Positions 35,501 to 44,540 are shown, numbered from the stretch's first letter. The stretch is 64,000 nt of DNA from Candidatus Poribacteria bacterium (GCA_022827225.1 JAJDTJ010000129.1:124001-188000); one strand, 5' to 3'. The notes: generated by a model not told the origin, from the letters alone. A program made the numbers and translations.

Positions 35501-36277
35501 ATGAAAACGAAATTGTGTCTCTCCGTTCTGCTTTTAGTCGGTTTCGTCGTTTCTATCACGGTAATCCAATCCGCAGCAGCCGAGGATCCCAGAGAGAAAA
35601 TGGGACTTGCGGCACTTTGGACGCTTGACAAAAACACCGTTCAAGGAAACGACGTTGAAGATGTTTTCGGAAAAAACACCGGCACTATTACCGGCAAACC
35701 GAAACAAATTGACGGGTTTCGCAGTGAGGCACTCGATTTTGATGGTGCCGTTGATTTGATACGTATGACTGAGGACATCTTTTTCCCTTCCGTAACGATG
35801 GAAGCGATTATTAAGCCGACCCTTGGCACACGGAATCCCATTTATGACAAATACAACTATGGTATCCAGCTGCTTGATAACAACAATGTCGGCATCTGGA
35901 TTCGAGCGGACACGGCGAACGCGGCGAAGCATTGGCCCTCCGCTTATACACCGTTTCCTGCGGATGGCGAGTGGCATCATGTCGTAGGAGTTGTTGAGAA
36001 CAAAAAGTCCGTCCGTATCTACTTGGACGGTGTGCTAAAACAGACGACTCCAGCACCTGACCCTATCAGTATGGCTTACGGTGCTGCGCAGAAGCCGACA
36101 ATCGCCTACACACAGCACTTAGGCGGTATCTGGTACGCTGGTGCTATTGACGAGGTAGCCATTTTTGAAGGGGCGTTAAGTGATGACGAGGTGAAGAGAT
36201 TGCATACACTGGCGTTGGCGGTTGAACCGGTTGGAAAACTGGCGGTAACGTGGGGAGTACTCAAAACTCAGAATTGA
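35501..36277 (+). CDS. Secreted LamG-domain protein, second copy of GKLAVTWG tail
   Basis: A 258-residue exported LamG protein. Start chosen at 35501 for its strong AGGAGG site and following signal peptide (LCLSVLLLVGFVVSITVIQSAAA). The LamG blocks are LAALWTLDKNT, EALDFDGAVDLI, TMEAIIKPTLG, DGEWHHVVGVVENKKSVRIYL and GAIDEVAIFEGALSDDEV. The tail VEPVGKLAVTWGVLKTQN repeats that of the first LamG protein. The sandwich domains themselves are only distantly similar. Its last 17 bases overlap the end of a truncated minus-strand gene. Confidence 0.83.
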   Translation: MKTKLCLSVLLLVGFVVSITVIQSAAAEDPREKMGLAALWTLDKNTVQGNDVEDVFGKNTGTITGKPKQIDGFRSEALDFDGAVDLIRMTEDIFFPSVTMEAIIKPTLGTRNPIYDKYNYGIQLLDNNNVGIWIRADTANAAKHWPSAYTPFPADGEWHHVVGVVENKKSVRIYLDGVLKQTTPAPDPISMAYGAAQKPTIAYTQHLGGIWYAGAIDEVAIFEGALSDDEVKRLHTLALAVEPVGKLAVTWGVLKTQN

Positions 36278-37007
36278 TGTTGGCCTCTGCTTTACCGGCG
36301 AGGGAACTTTGGAAAACGAAGGCATCGGTGATAATCAGTGCTGCCATGCGGAGCGTTTGGATGTTCGGTTTTTCTGCTGTGTTATCTTTTTCTTTAGAGA
36401 AAACCTCTTGGTGCAGAATCGTCTCAATTTTCTTGGCGATAGCAGGATGGTCAACGATAGCATCTTCAAGTAGGTAAGCTGCCTTGTTGATACTTTTCTC
36501 CATCTCTTCTGCTGCCGCTTCAAGATGAGAGTTCGGCATTGCACCGATGTGGAGCGCGTTTGCGATGTCGCCTACGGTACCTGTTGCCCATCCATTTTCT
36601 GGGAAGTGTGCAACGGTATCACCGACTGTATTGACAAGTTTGTATTGTAGATCGTCAGCGGTGCGTAGGCGTGGATTGATATCCTTTCCGGGTATTGTCT
36701 TAAAACGGTCCGGATAAAGGATTGCCATGACGTTATTGAGCGTTTTCCCGATGACGTGGTATTCCGTTTCGAGTTCCAGCACAAGTCTCGTCTCCGCTTG
36801 TGCTATAAGATTTTTGGCGTTAGTCGTCGTAGCGAATTTGGCTTCAATGCCGACAGGTTCTCTGCCCCGTTCAACCACAATAGCGTCAAGTTCGCTGTTG
36901 CCCCGGATGAAGGCGTTGACTTCCGTTTCGAGTTCCCATCCGTGGCGCATGTTCCGCAGGATGTTCACCAATTCGTTTGTGATAGTTGTTTCGCGGCGGT
37001 TCGGCAT
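36261..37007 (-). CDS. Truncated restriction/methylase-type protein, N-terminal part
   Basis: A 248-residue frame. The N terminus has a PD-(D/E)XK pattern, SELDAIVVERGREPVGIEAKF, as in nuclease or DNA-binding modules at the front of N6-DNA-methylase-type proteins. The end (IQTLRMAALIITDAFVFQSSLAG) looks like the linker that normally leads into a methylase domain, but a stop follows within 12 residues. The methylase part is missing, and the frame ends inside the 3' end of the convergent LamG gene. It is most likely a remnant left by a rearrangement. I recognise the family only loosely. Confidence 0.5.
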   Translation of the reverse strand: MPNRRETTITNELVNILRNMRHGWELETEVNAFIRGNSELDAIVVERGREPVGIEAKFATTTNAKNLIAQAETRLVLELETEYHVIGKTLNNVMAILYPDRFKTIPGKDINPRLRTADDLQYKLVNTVGDTVAHFPENGWATGTVGDIANALHIGAMPNSHLEAAAEEMEKSINKAAYLLEDAIVDHPAIAKKIETILHQEVFSKEKDNTAEKPNIQTLRMAALIITDAFVFQSSLAGKAEANINSEF

Positions 37008-37018
37008 AATGTTTCTTG

Positions 37019-37771
37019 TTACTGCTTAGGCTGATCCGGGGGTTGGGGTTGGGAATCGAACCCATAAATACGGCGCATCGTTGGAGTTGCGCGTTCGACG
37101 ACCTCCGGCTTGAGATGATGCACGAAGTCGAACATCGGTTTGACAAAAGAACGACAACAGAAACAGATCAAGGCGATGCGCTGCCGATCCGTCTTGTTAG
37201 CACCCGCGGAATGCCAGATCGCACCGTTGAACAGGAATACGGAGCCTTTCGGTGCAGAGAGTCGCACCTCATCGGGATGGTGCGTGGTGCCGGGAGGCGG
37301 TTTGATACGTTGGAGATGGATACCGGGAACATGACGCGTGCCGCCGTTCTCCGGCGTAAAATCGTCAAGAAGCCAGAGGCTGTTGGCGACCAATGGGAAA
37401 CTGGGTAGCGGTTCTGGCATAGACCCTAACACGCTATCAACGTGATAGCCACCGTCCGGCGCGCCCGGATCAATGATGTTGGAGGTAAGTGTGCTGAGTG
37501 TATAGTCGGGACCGAGGAGGTGTTCAAAAAACGGCATCACTTTCGGACGAGCGACGAGTTGTTCGTACATCTGTCCCTTGTTTACCAACCAACGGACGTG
37601 CTGTCCGTACCCGTTGCTATGTTGGCGTGCCAACCCGTTCTGCTTCTCTTCTTTCGCTAACCTGAGTATATCGGCTCTGTAGACCTCAATTTCTTCGTCG
37701 GAAAGTACATCTGGGATGACGATGCATCCTTGTTCGTCTAATTGCTTCTTTTCTGCGTCGGTGATGCTCAT
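37019..37771 (-). CDS. PhyH family dioxygenase (short form)
   Basis: A 250-residue Fe(II)/2-oxoglutarate-type oxygenase. The iron motif is GGYHVDSVLG (H110, D112), and the distal His with following Arg lie in AIWHSAGANKTDRQRIAL. Residues PENGGTRHVPGIHLQ form the usual strand before the distal His. Its spacing to the truncated methylase gene downstream is 11 nt. Substrate unknown. Upstream lies the MITE-like element, 57 nt before the start. Confidence 0.87.
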   Translation of the reverse strand: MSITDAEKKQLDEQGCIVIPDVLSDEEIEVYRADILRLAKEEKQNGLARQHSNGYGQHVRWLVNKGQMYEQLVARPKVMPFFEHLLGPDYTLSTLTSNIIDPGAPDGGYHVDSVLGSMPEPLPSFPLVANSLWLLDDFTPENGGTRHVPGIHLQRIKPPPGTTHHPDEVRLSAPKGSVFLFNGAIWHSAGANKTDRQRIALICFCCRSFVKPMFDFVHHLKPEVVERATPTMRRIYGFDSQPQPPDQPKQ

Positions 37772-37828
37772 CTCGGATTCTCCTTAAAATAGCACAAGTT
37801 ACCACAACCTTGTAGCATAGTCTGTTAG

Positions 37829-37988
37829 ACAGGACTTACGCAATTTTGACTACAGTCGGTTCTGTTCGCTGAGATTTTTCGGGAAACACAGCGTTCTGGT
37901 GGCACAGGAGACCAACAGTTTCCTATGGTACAAAAGAGCCACAGGCTAACAGCCTATGGTACAAAAGAGCAGCATGCGTAAGTCCTGT
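37829..37988. mobile_element. MITE-like element, 160 bp
   Basis: Perfect 14-bp terminal inverted repeats, ACAGGACTTACGCA and its complement, flank 132 bp of non-coding sequence. The trinucleotide TAG borders both ends (37826-37828 and 37989-37991), consistent with a short target duplication. Inside, CCTATGGTACAAAAGAGC occurs twice (about 37922 and 37953). There is no transposase, so any movement would need an enzyme from elsewhere. Confidence 0.75.
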
Positions 37989-38049
37989 TAGATTGATTTT
38001 CCTGTGAGTGGCGCAAACTAACAGTGGACGCTACAAATCCCGACGGAAA

Positions 38050-39264
38050 CTACGCTGCGAAATCTTTCAGGCACTCGTCATAGACGTTAAAGCGTTCGCC
38101 TTCGTGTTCTTCGGCATCGACGAGTTTGAGCCATAGCGCGCTATCTTTTCTTTTCCCGCTCAGCTGCCGACGACTACCGAGGTTCGACGGATCCGGTCCG
38201 CTCCAGACGACTTCACCATCTTGCATATAGATGAAGTTATCGCGATACCGGTCAATGATGTCTTTCTGGTTTTCTTGATAGACCAATCCCTGTTCGCAGG
38301 TTGTTTTCCGCCAATTAGCGACCGTCTCAGCGGTGTCTGTCTCGACGGAATCGAATTCTGCTAACGGTGCTGTAACCTCGCTCTCCCAATCAATCTCATC
38401 GAGGTTGACAGTGCCGAATCCACGTTGTGCGGCGATGAGGATGTGGTTCCGATCGCGTTTGAAGGGTGGTGTCGGCCAGTCGGATTGTGGATCGTGTCCC
38501 ATCAGATGCATACCGACGGTGTCCGTGGAGATCGGGTGATCGCCTGCGATGAGTGCGTTACAGATTCTGCCTTCGCCGCCCCATTCGCGTCCCCATTGTC
38601 CCGTCAACGCATCAATGATGTTGAGACACGGCTTGGTGATGAGTGCGAGGTCTGGAAGCACGTAAGAGAGTCGGATGAGATGGTGGTAATAGCTGCGTGT
38701 TCTGCCTTCTGGGAGGATCATCGGTGGTAGCCCGAACAGGTTTTTGGTACATAAGGTAATCCCCATGAAGGCGTGGTTTTTCATCTTCGCCACAGAGACG
38801 ACTGCATCGGCATCGTCGAAACAGGCACTTAGTGTGTAACGATCGAACATCGAACCGCCACCGGGAACATCGTAATCCTTGAATGGCGGTAGGTTGGAAT
38901 CGACGAATTTTACGTCGAATTCTTTCAGATGGTGCAAGTAATTGAAATCGGGCGGCATCCGGTGTCCGTGGTTATACGGATTCGTGTCGGTCGCGACAAG
39001 CTGCGCCGTGGTGTGTTCCTTGATTAACCGCAGCACTGCACGACAGGTCGCATCGTCCACCAATTCGCGGCGGCGACCCTCGTAGTAGATGATCCGCTCA
39101 TGCATTTTCATCATATTGAACTTCATGACCACCTTCTTAGCGTTTTCAATCGGTTTCCAAGCGCGTGTTAACGGGTCGGTAATACGACGGAGGGTCTGAT
39201 AAATCTCTTCTTCGGTTGCGCGATAATCGCAATGCGCTGCTCTAACTTTGAACTGTTTTTCCAT
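38050..39264 (-). CDS. DUF362 domain-containing protein
   Basis: A 404-residue protein of the DUF362 family. Signature segments are KVVMKFNMMKMHERIIYYEG, AQLVATDTNPYNHGHRM, FDDADAVVSVAKMKNHAFMG, ITLCTKNLFGLPPMI and NALIAGDHPISTDTVGMHLMG. The family is widespread and has no proven biochemical role; some members carry ferredoxin domains, which this one lacks. No signal peptide. The MITE lies beyond its 3' end. Confidence 0.83.
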   Translation of the reverse strand: MEKQFKVRAAHCDYRATEEEIYQTLRRITDPLTRAWKPIENAKKVVMKFNMMKMHERIIYYEGRRRELVDDATCRAVLRLIKEHTTAQLVATDTNPYNHGHRMPPDFNYLHHLKEFDVKFVDSNLPPFKDYDVPGGGSMFDRYTLSACFDDADAVVSVAKMKNHAFMGITLCTKNLFGLPPMILPEGRTRSYYHHLIRLSYVLPDLALITKPCLNIIDALTGQWGREWGGEGRICNALIAGDHPISTDTVGMHLMGHDPQSDWPTPPFKRDRNHILIAAQRGFGTVNLDEIDWESEVTAPLAEFDSVETDTAETVANWRKTTCEQGLVYQENQKDIIDRYRDNFIYMQDGEVVWSGPDPSNLGSRRQLSGKRKDSALWLKLVDAEEHEGERFNVYDECLKDFAA

Positions 39265-39333
39265 AGTAGTCTCCAGTGCAAGTGCGTGATTTTCTAAAAT
39301 AGTACGAAATTTTGGGGTTTAGCGTATCAAGCG

Positions 39334-40056
39334 TTAGTCCTCTGACAAGCGCGCTTTGAGATGCTCGAGTTCTTCGCGCAGGCGCGAGACTTCCGCTTCC
39401 GCTTCCGCTCGTGCGGCGGCTTGTTGTTCTGCGCGCTGCTCTGCTGCCGCTGCCGCCTCTGCAGGCGTTTGCAGCCAGTGTCCTGTCGCCTCATCATAGA
39501 CGGCTAACCCCTCATCCAACAGATGGAACGATAGACCTAATGTCACAGAGGAAATACTACCATCTACGTTCTCGGGTATCCGCTCATAAGTGCCATCTTT
39601 GAGGCGAAACCCCATCAGCGGCGTGGGCAAATAGCGTCTATCTATATCGCAGAGAAAATACTCTGGTATTCCCATTGACGCGTAATGTGCCTTTTTATGC
39701 CCTAAGTCATTTTGAAAAGTTCCTTTACTCGAAAACTCCATCACGAAGTCTGGCGGTTTCCCCTCTTCCCACACCTTATAGGTGCGGCGGAGTTTCTTGC
39801 CTATGCCGAAAGAGACGAGGATATCGGGTGAAACGGCTGTGCGCCCGGGGCCCTCTACATCATACATCATGACAGTCCCGGAGACATAAGTATCCCGGTT
39901 ATCCGCGAAGAAGCCGTCAAAACGTTGCCGTAAATCGATGATAGCCACTGCGTGCATATCCGTTTCAGCCATAGGTTTTCCATCCGATTCAGGGTATAGG
40001 TCGGCAGTTTCTGTGGGAGCGTAAGGGATGCGGCGTGAATTTGGATACGTTTCCAT
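39334..40056 (-). CDS. Uma2-family (DUF820) nuclease-fold protein with coiled-coil tail
   Basis: A 240-residue protein. The PD-(D/E)XK core characteristic of Uma2/DUF820 is seen in VSPDILVSFGIGKK, PPDFVMEFSSKGTFQNDLGHKKAHYASMGIPEYFLCD (described by its E, K and EYF residues). From residue 190 it becomes an alanine/glutamate-rich coiled coil (AEAEVSRLREELEHLKARL), a common Uma2 tail. The family is abundant in cyanobacteria and Poribacteria-like genomes, with unknown role. A start slightly downstream is possible. Confidence 0.82.
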   Translation of the reverse strand: METYPNSRRIPYAPTETADLYPESDGKPMAETDMHAVAIIDLRQRFDGFFADNRDTYVSGTVMMYDVEGPGRTAVSPDILVSFGIGKKLRRTYKVWEEGKPPDFVMEFSSKGTFQNDLGHKKAHYASMGIPEYFLCDIDRRYLPTPLMGFRLKDGTYERIPENVDGSISSVTLGLSFHLLDEGLAVYDEATGHWLQTPAEAAAAAEQRAEQQAAARAEAEAEVSRLREELEHLKARLSED

Positions 40057-40143
40057 GAGAACATCTCCTTTTCCACAAAGTTATTGAAAAAACGGGTGTA
40101 TGTCACTCGTATCTGTTAAGTATACCTGAAAAAATTGCATAAG

Positions 40144-42171
40144 TCAATCTTTTTGCAAAGGTCGCATCGCTTGCTGGCGCAAAAGACGGCGCATCACCTT
40201 ATTAGAAGCGGTCCGCGGTAATGCGTCTACGCTAACGACATCATGAATCCTGAACAACGGATTGAGATGCTCGGAAAGTGCTGCTTGCAACGTCGCATGA
40301 AGTTCCTCTTTTGCGAGTGCTGCTCCTGATGTTGCCAGCACTGCGTAGATGACGAGTCGGCTGGGACCGCCACCTTTCGGTGGGACAGCGACCGCTGCAG
40401 TCTCCTGAACCGCATCAATAGTGTTAAGCGCCTCCTCAATCTCGGCAGAACTCACCTTGATACCGCTGAGATTCATCGTATCGTCGATGCGTCCGTGGAT
40501 ACGGTAACAGTTGTTTGGCAGTTGCTCAATCGCATCACCGTGGCGGCGTAGATTCGGTTGTGGTGTTCCAGCAAAGTAGACCTCATCGTGGTCGGTGTTC
40601 AGCAGACGTGTGGAGAGACCGAGGGAGGGCGGGACGATGAAAACCTCACCGTTTTTGGTCGGTTCTCCATTCTCGTTAAAAAGTAAGAAATCCACCCCGA
40701 GTGCGGGTGTTGTGAATGTTGAAGGTGCAGCGGGTTGGACGCGTGTACCGGTGATATAGCCGCCTCCGATTTCGGTGCCACCGCAATACTCAATTACCGG
40801 CTTATAACCAGCGAGTGCCATGAGGTAAAGCATCTCTTCGGGGTTAGAGCATTCACCTGTTGAACTAAACGCTCGAATGGCATGCCAATCCAGTCCGTGC
40901 ATACAGTCTGTATTTTTCCACGCGCGGACAAGTGTCGGCACGACACCGAGCATGGTTACCTTCGCATTTTGAACGAAAATGCCGAAATCGCGTCCCGTCG
41001 GAGACCCGCCATCATAGAGCGCAATCGTCGCTTTGTTGATGAGACTGGCGTAGATGAGCCAGGGTCCCATCATCCAACCGAGGTTTGTGTGCCACGCCAG
41101 CACGTCGCCGGGGTGGATGTCGTGGTGTAGATAGGCATCTGCGGCTGCTTTAATCGGTGTGGTATGTGTCCAGGGAATCGCCTTCGGTTCGCCAGTGGTG
41201 CCGGAGGAAAAGAGGATATTGGTAGGTGCATCGGGGTGGCACGGAACGGCGTTAAAGGTTCCTGTATCGTTAAGAAAATCACGCCATCTCATATCACCTT
41301 CACGTCGGATTTGTGCAACACCGTCGCTAAATACAATCGCTTTCGGGGCATTTGCGGCGATTACTTTCTCATACAACGGCAGCCGTTTACCGGCTCTGTT
41401 AATATAATCCTGTGTGAAGATGGCTTTTGCATTGCCGATGCGCAGACGCGTGGCGATCTCTTCTGGCGCGAAACTATCAGCGATCCCCACGACAACACAT
41501 CCCGCTTTGATGATTCCGAGGTAGATGGCGACAGACTCGGCGTTCATCGGCATGTCAATTGCTATTGCGTCGCCTGGCTTCATACCGATGTCCACAAGTC
41601 CGTTGGCAACTCGGTTGGTGAGGCACGCCAACTCGCGGTAGGTCAGCGTTTTCAGGTGTGTGTTGTTTTCGCGTTGTGTGATAATCGCGACGGTATCATC
41701 GGGCGTATTAAAGCAGCTTTCGACGATATTCAGTTTAGCGAGTTTTGTTGTGATGCCTGTTGCGTCTTTTTGAGGTTCGGTGTATGTGTCTGTTGCTTTG
41801 ATGTCCAATCTTTCAATCATCATCTGCCAGAATGTATCGCGATTGGCAATCGACCAAGCATGGAACTCAGGATAGGTATTGATGTGTAATTCCGCCATTA
41901 GACGAGTGATATTTGCTTCGGTGATGTCTTGATTAGCGGGAAACCACGCCGGTGGGGGTCCCTGCATTGTGCGGTCAAAGTCGGCGTATGCTGTCTCATA
42001 AAGCAATCGGTGGAGTGCAAACGGATGTTGCGGTGTGAGGATGTGACGTGAAATCTCTTGCCAACAGGCTGTTGGAGACTGTGTTGGCAATATCCGATTA
42101 ACGGTTTTTGCCATCTCTGATGCCTCCGTCTTGTCTAATCCGCAAGCGATAATCTGTTCAACGGTCAGCAT
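40144..42171 (-). CDS. AMP-forming acyl-CoA synthetase-like enzyme
   Basis: A 675-residue adenylate-forming enzyme. Motifs: NILFSSGTTGEPKAIPWTHTT (P-loop-like A3), AFSSTGECSNPEEML, EYCGGTEIGGGY (A5), LRRHGDAIEQLPNNCYRIHGRIDDTMNLSGIKVSS (A7-A8) and RTASNKVMRR (A10, with the catalytic Lys). The long N-terminal part of about 170 residues before the adenylation domain resembles acetoacetyl-CoA synthetase and plant acyl-activating enzymes of the AAE17/18 type. The carboxylate it activates cannot be read from the sequence. Confidence 0.85.
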   Translation of the reverse strand: MLTVEQIIACGLDKTEASEMAKTVNRILPTQSPTACWQEISRHILTPQHPFALHRLLYETAYADFDRTMQGPPPAWFPANQDITEANITRLMAELHINTYPEFHAWSIANRDTFWQMMIERLDIKATDTYTEPQKDATGITTKLAKLNIVESCFNTPDDTVAIITQRENNTHLKTLTYRELACLTNRVANGLVDIGMKPGDAIAIDMPMNAESVAIYLGIIKAGCVVVGIADSFAPEEIATRLRIGNAKAIFTQDYINRAGKRLPLYEKVIAANAPKAIVFSDGVAQIRREGDMRWRDFLNDTGTFNAVPCHPDAPTNILFSSGTTGEPKAIPWTHTTPIKAAADAYLHHDIHPGDVLAWHTNLGWMMGPWLIYASLINKATIALYDGGSPTGRDFGIFVQNAKVTMLGVVPTLVRAWKNTDCMHGLDWHAIRAFSSTGECSNPEEMLYLMALAGYKPVIEYCGGTEIGGGYITGTRVQPAAPSTFTTPALGVDFLLFNENGEPTKNGEVFIVPPSLGLSTRLLNTDHDEVYFAGTPQPNLRRHGDAIEQLPNNCYRIHGRIDDTMNLSGIKVSSAEIEEALNTIDAVQETAAVAVPPKGGGPSRLVIYAVLATSGAALAKEELHATLQAALSEHLNPLFRIHDVVSVDALPRTASNKVMRRLLRQQAMRPLQKD

Positions 42172-42188
42172 GAGACAGGTTTCCTCTT

Positions 42189-42261
42189 CGTAGGGGTGTT
42201 TTTGCTTGGGGTATTTGCTTGGGTATTTCTGCGTATTTCTTTTAGGTTACCCCGCCCCTAC
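42189..42261. repeat. CGTAGGG-bounded inverted repeat at a gene end
   Basis: A 73-bp element starting CGTAGGGGTGTTTTTGCTTG, with a second GCTTGGGTATTT unit, ending GGTTACCCCGCCCCTAC. It supplies the stop codon (42247-42249) and last residues (VGAG) of the Uma2 gene. The first 22 bp match the in-gene repeat at 22463. Confidence 0.75.
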
Positions 42262-42855
42262 AGTGGTTTCAACGGATGCATCGGTTTCAAATTCAACGAA
42301 TCTGTAAATCTGGCGTAAGGGGAGTTCAGCTTCAATTGAAGCGAGCGGCAGTATATCCTCAAGTGTACTGGATTCACTGAGTACCCATTGTTTGCCTTGA
42401 CGAAGGTAGTGATCGACTTGAACCTGATCTTGTGAAATAAGGATGTATTCTTGCAGTGATTCTAATTGCCGATAGCGTATAAACTTCTCACCTCGATCAT
42501 AGTTTGCGGTTGAATCAGAATGCACTTCAATAATAACCTGTGGATTGATGAGTGTATCGAAAACGTCATCCTCGAAGCGGGGTTTATCACAGGTAACGGC
42601 AATATCCGGGTAGAAGTAGGAAACGCCTGCGCTAATTCCGACGCGCATATCGCTGGCGTAGATTCTGCATCCTCGGTCTGCCAATTGATTGTAAAGGGCA
42701 TTTGACGTGTTCATCGTGATAAGATTATGTGTATCACTTGCCCCGGACATGGCGACGATCTCGCCGCTTAGGTATTCGCTTTTGAGCGTCGCTTTTCGTT
42801 CCAAAGCGATGTATTCTTCAGGGGTTAGATAGGTTCGGGCTGCAATAGATGACAT
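42247..42855 (-). CDS. Uma2-family (DUF820) nuclease-fold protein
   Basis: A 202-residue Uma2 protein with the canonical order of blocks: YLTPEEYIALERKATLKSEYLSGEIVAMSG, GVSYFYPDIAVTCD, NPQVIIEVHSDSTANYDRGEK and RYRQLESLQEYILIS. Asp, Glu and the later acidic/Lys residues fit the PD-(D/E)XK pattern. Its C terminus is formed by a CGTAGGG repeat. It is not closely similar to the Uma2 gene at 39334. Its role is unknown; association with mobile elements is often noted in the family. Confidence 0.87.
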   Translation of the reverse strand: MSSIAARTYLTPEEYIALERKATLKSEYLSGEIVAMSGASDTHNLITMNTSNALYNQLADRGCRIYASDMRVGISAGVSYFYPDIAVTCDKPRFEDDVFDTLINPQVIIEVHSDSTANYDRGEKFIRYRQLESLQEYILISQDQVQVDHYLRQGKQWVLSESSTLEDILPLASIEAELPLRQIYRFVEFETDASVETTVGAG

Positions 42856-42957
42856 GCACGTCTCCTTTACTTAATGCTTAAACTTCGCTATAAAAGTGTA
42901 GCACATTATCAGGAAAATTGCAACGACTCCATAAGCACAAAAACGGAAAAAAGTTAC

Positions 42958-42987
42958 CTGCAATCTGGATGTGATCTATGCTATAAT
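42958..42987 (+). promoter_or_regulatory. Candidate promoter of the small 76-residue gene
   Basis: A perfect TATAAT at 42982-42987 with only a weak -35 (CTGCAA, 18-bp spacer). The start codon is 62 nt further on. Confidence 0.4.
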
Positions 42988-43049
42988 TATTCTGATTTAT
43001 CAACGGATGGTACGGCATACTGTCGCAGACAAAGGAAGAGAGGCAGACG

Positions 43050-43280
43050 ATGAAAAAACAGAACGAATTTCCGCCCGGTTGGGATGAGGAACGTGTCCAG
43101 AGCGTCATCGCATACTACGACCAACAGACAGAGGATGAAGCTGTCGCTGAAGCTGAAGCGGCTTTGCAAAATGAATCCAGCATGCTGATAGAAGTGCCCA
43201 TAGAATTAGTGCCTGCTGTGCGTGAATTGATTGCCAAACATACCGCCCAAAATCACCCGCAAGCGGAGCAAGGAACTTAG
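43050..43280 (+). CDS. Small acidic protein, possible antitoxin type
   Basis: A 76-residue protein beginning with EFPPGWDEERVQSVIAYYDQQ, followed by an acidic helix (TEDEAVAEAEAALQ) and a short helical end. The PPGWDEERV...YDQQTEDEAVAE pattern is common in small proteins next to putative toxins in cyanobacteria and similar bacteria, but no toxin-like gene lies beside this one. It has a GAGAGG-type ribosome site and its own promoter candidate. The 3' neighbour is the convergent cysteine desulfurase, 7 nt away. Function unproven. Confidence 0.6.
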   Translation: MKKQNEFPPGWDEERVQSVIAYYDQQTEDEAVAEAEAALQNESSMLIEVPIELVPAVRELIAKHTAQNHPQAEQGT

Positions 43281-43287
43281 GATATGA

Positions 43288-44439
43288 CTATTCAGGTGCC
43301 AATGCCCGCAACCGATTGACGACTTTTATGACTTCATCGGCGACAATATCGACCTCTTCGGCGGTGTTGTAGCGTCCCAAACCGAAACGGACAGCCGTCA
43401 ACGCCAGTTCATTCGGAACCCCCATTGCAACCAAGACGTGTGATGCCTTTACAGACTCCGAATCACATGCTGAGCCAGTTGATACAGCCACGCGTTTAAG
43501 TCCCGCCAAATGTGCATGGCTCTGCACACCCGCAAAACAGAGATTCAAGTTGCCCGGCAGACGCTGTTCGGGATGTCCATTGAGATGAATGTTATCCAAG
43601 TATATGCTTAATTTTTCATGGAGTACGTTGCGTAAGGTTGCGACGCGACTTTTTCCCGTCTCCATGTAATTCTTTGAGAGTTCACACGCTGCCCCTAAGC
43701 CAACAATTCCTGCGACGTTCAAGGTGCCGGGCCGAACGCCGCCCTCTTGACCGCCTCCATAGAAAAGTGAGGGCGGTTTCGGGGTGTTTCGTCGGACGTA
43801 AAGCGCACCGATACCCTTTGGACCGTAAATTTTATGTGCCGTCAAAGATGCCAGATCTAAGCCGAGTGCCTCCATATCCGAGGGCAGCTGCCCGATCCCC
43901 TGCACCGCATCCGAATGGAAAAGCACACCGTGTTTGGCAGCGACAGCAGCAATATCAACGATCGGATTTATCGTGCCGACCTCATTGTTGGCGTACATAA
44001 AACTCATCAAGACGGTTTTTGGGGTTATCGCGGCTTCCACGTCATCAGGACTTACCCTTCCGTGCTTATCCACCGGCAGATATGTCGTTTCAAATCCGTC
44101 CGCCGCCAGAGCATGGCAGGTATCAAGGATCGCGTGATGCTCCGCGGTACTTGTAATGATGTGGTTGCCTTTCTCTCTACAAGCGTGAGCGATGCCTCTG
44201 ACGGCGAGATTGTCCGATTCGGTCGCGCCACTGGTGAAGACGATCTCTTTCTCGGAACAACCGAGTAAATCGGCAACTTGATGCCGCGCCTTTTCCACCG
44301 CATCTTGCGCTGTAACGCCAAAAGGGTGTGTGCTGGAAGCGTTCCCGAAATTCGTCGTTAGATAAGGCATCATCGCCGCTAACACTTCAGGAGCAATCGG
44401 CGTTGTGGCATGGTTGTCCATGTAGATGATGTCAGACAC
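43288..44439 (-). CDS. Cysteine desulfurase (NifS/IscS family)
   Basis: A 383-residue PLP enzyme that removes sulfur from cysteine for Fe-S cluster or thiolation pathways. Motifs: YMDNHATTPIAPEV at the start, TSGATESDNLAVRG, STAEHHAILDTC, the PLP lysine in SLTAHKIYGPKGIGALYVRR, and the active-site Cys in AVSTGSACDSESVKASHVL. The Cys loop is of the long IscS/NifS type. No IscU, ferredoxin or tRNA-thiolation gene is adjacent, so its partner pathway is open. Confidence 0.93.
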   Translation of the reverse strand: MSDIIYMDNHATTPIAPEVLAAMMPYLTTNFGNASSTHPFGVTAQDAVEKARHQVADLLGCSEKEIVFTSGATESDNLAVRGIAHACREKGNHIITSTAEHHAILDTCHALAADGFETTYLPVDKHGRVSPDDVEAAITPKTVLMSFMYANNEVGTINPIVDIAAVAAKHGVLFHSDAVQGIGQLPSDMEALGLDLASLTAHKIYGPKGIGALYVRRNTPKPPSLFYGGGQEGGVRPGTLNVAGIVGLGAACELSKNYMETGKSRVATLRNVLHEKLSIYLDNIHLNGHPEQRLPGNLNLCFAGVQSHAHLAGLKRVAVSTGSACDSESVKASHVLVAMGVPNELALTAVRFGLGRYNTAEEVDIVADEVIKVVNRLRALAPE

Positions 44440-44540
44440 GGGGTTATTCCTTCTGGTTATGGTGTAATATCCAAACAGATAGCGAGCATCGCGTGAAAGT
44501 AGGTGAGGCTGAAAACCTCACCTGCCGGAAAATAACACGA

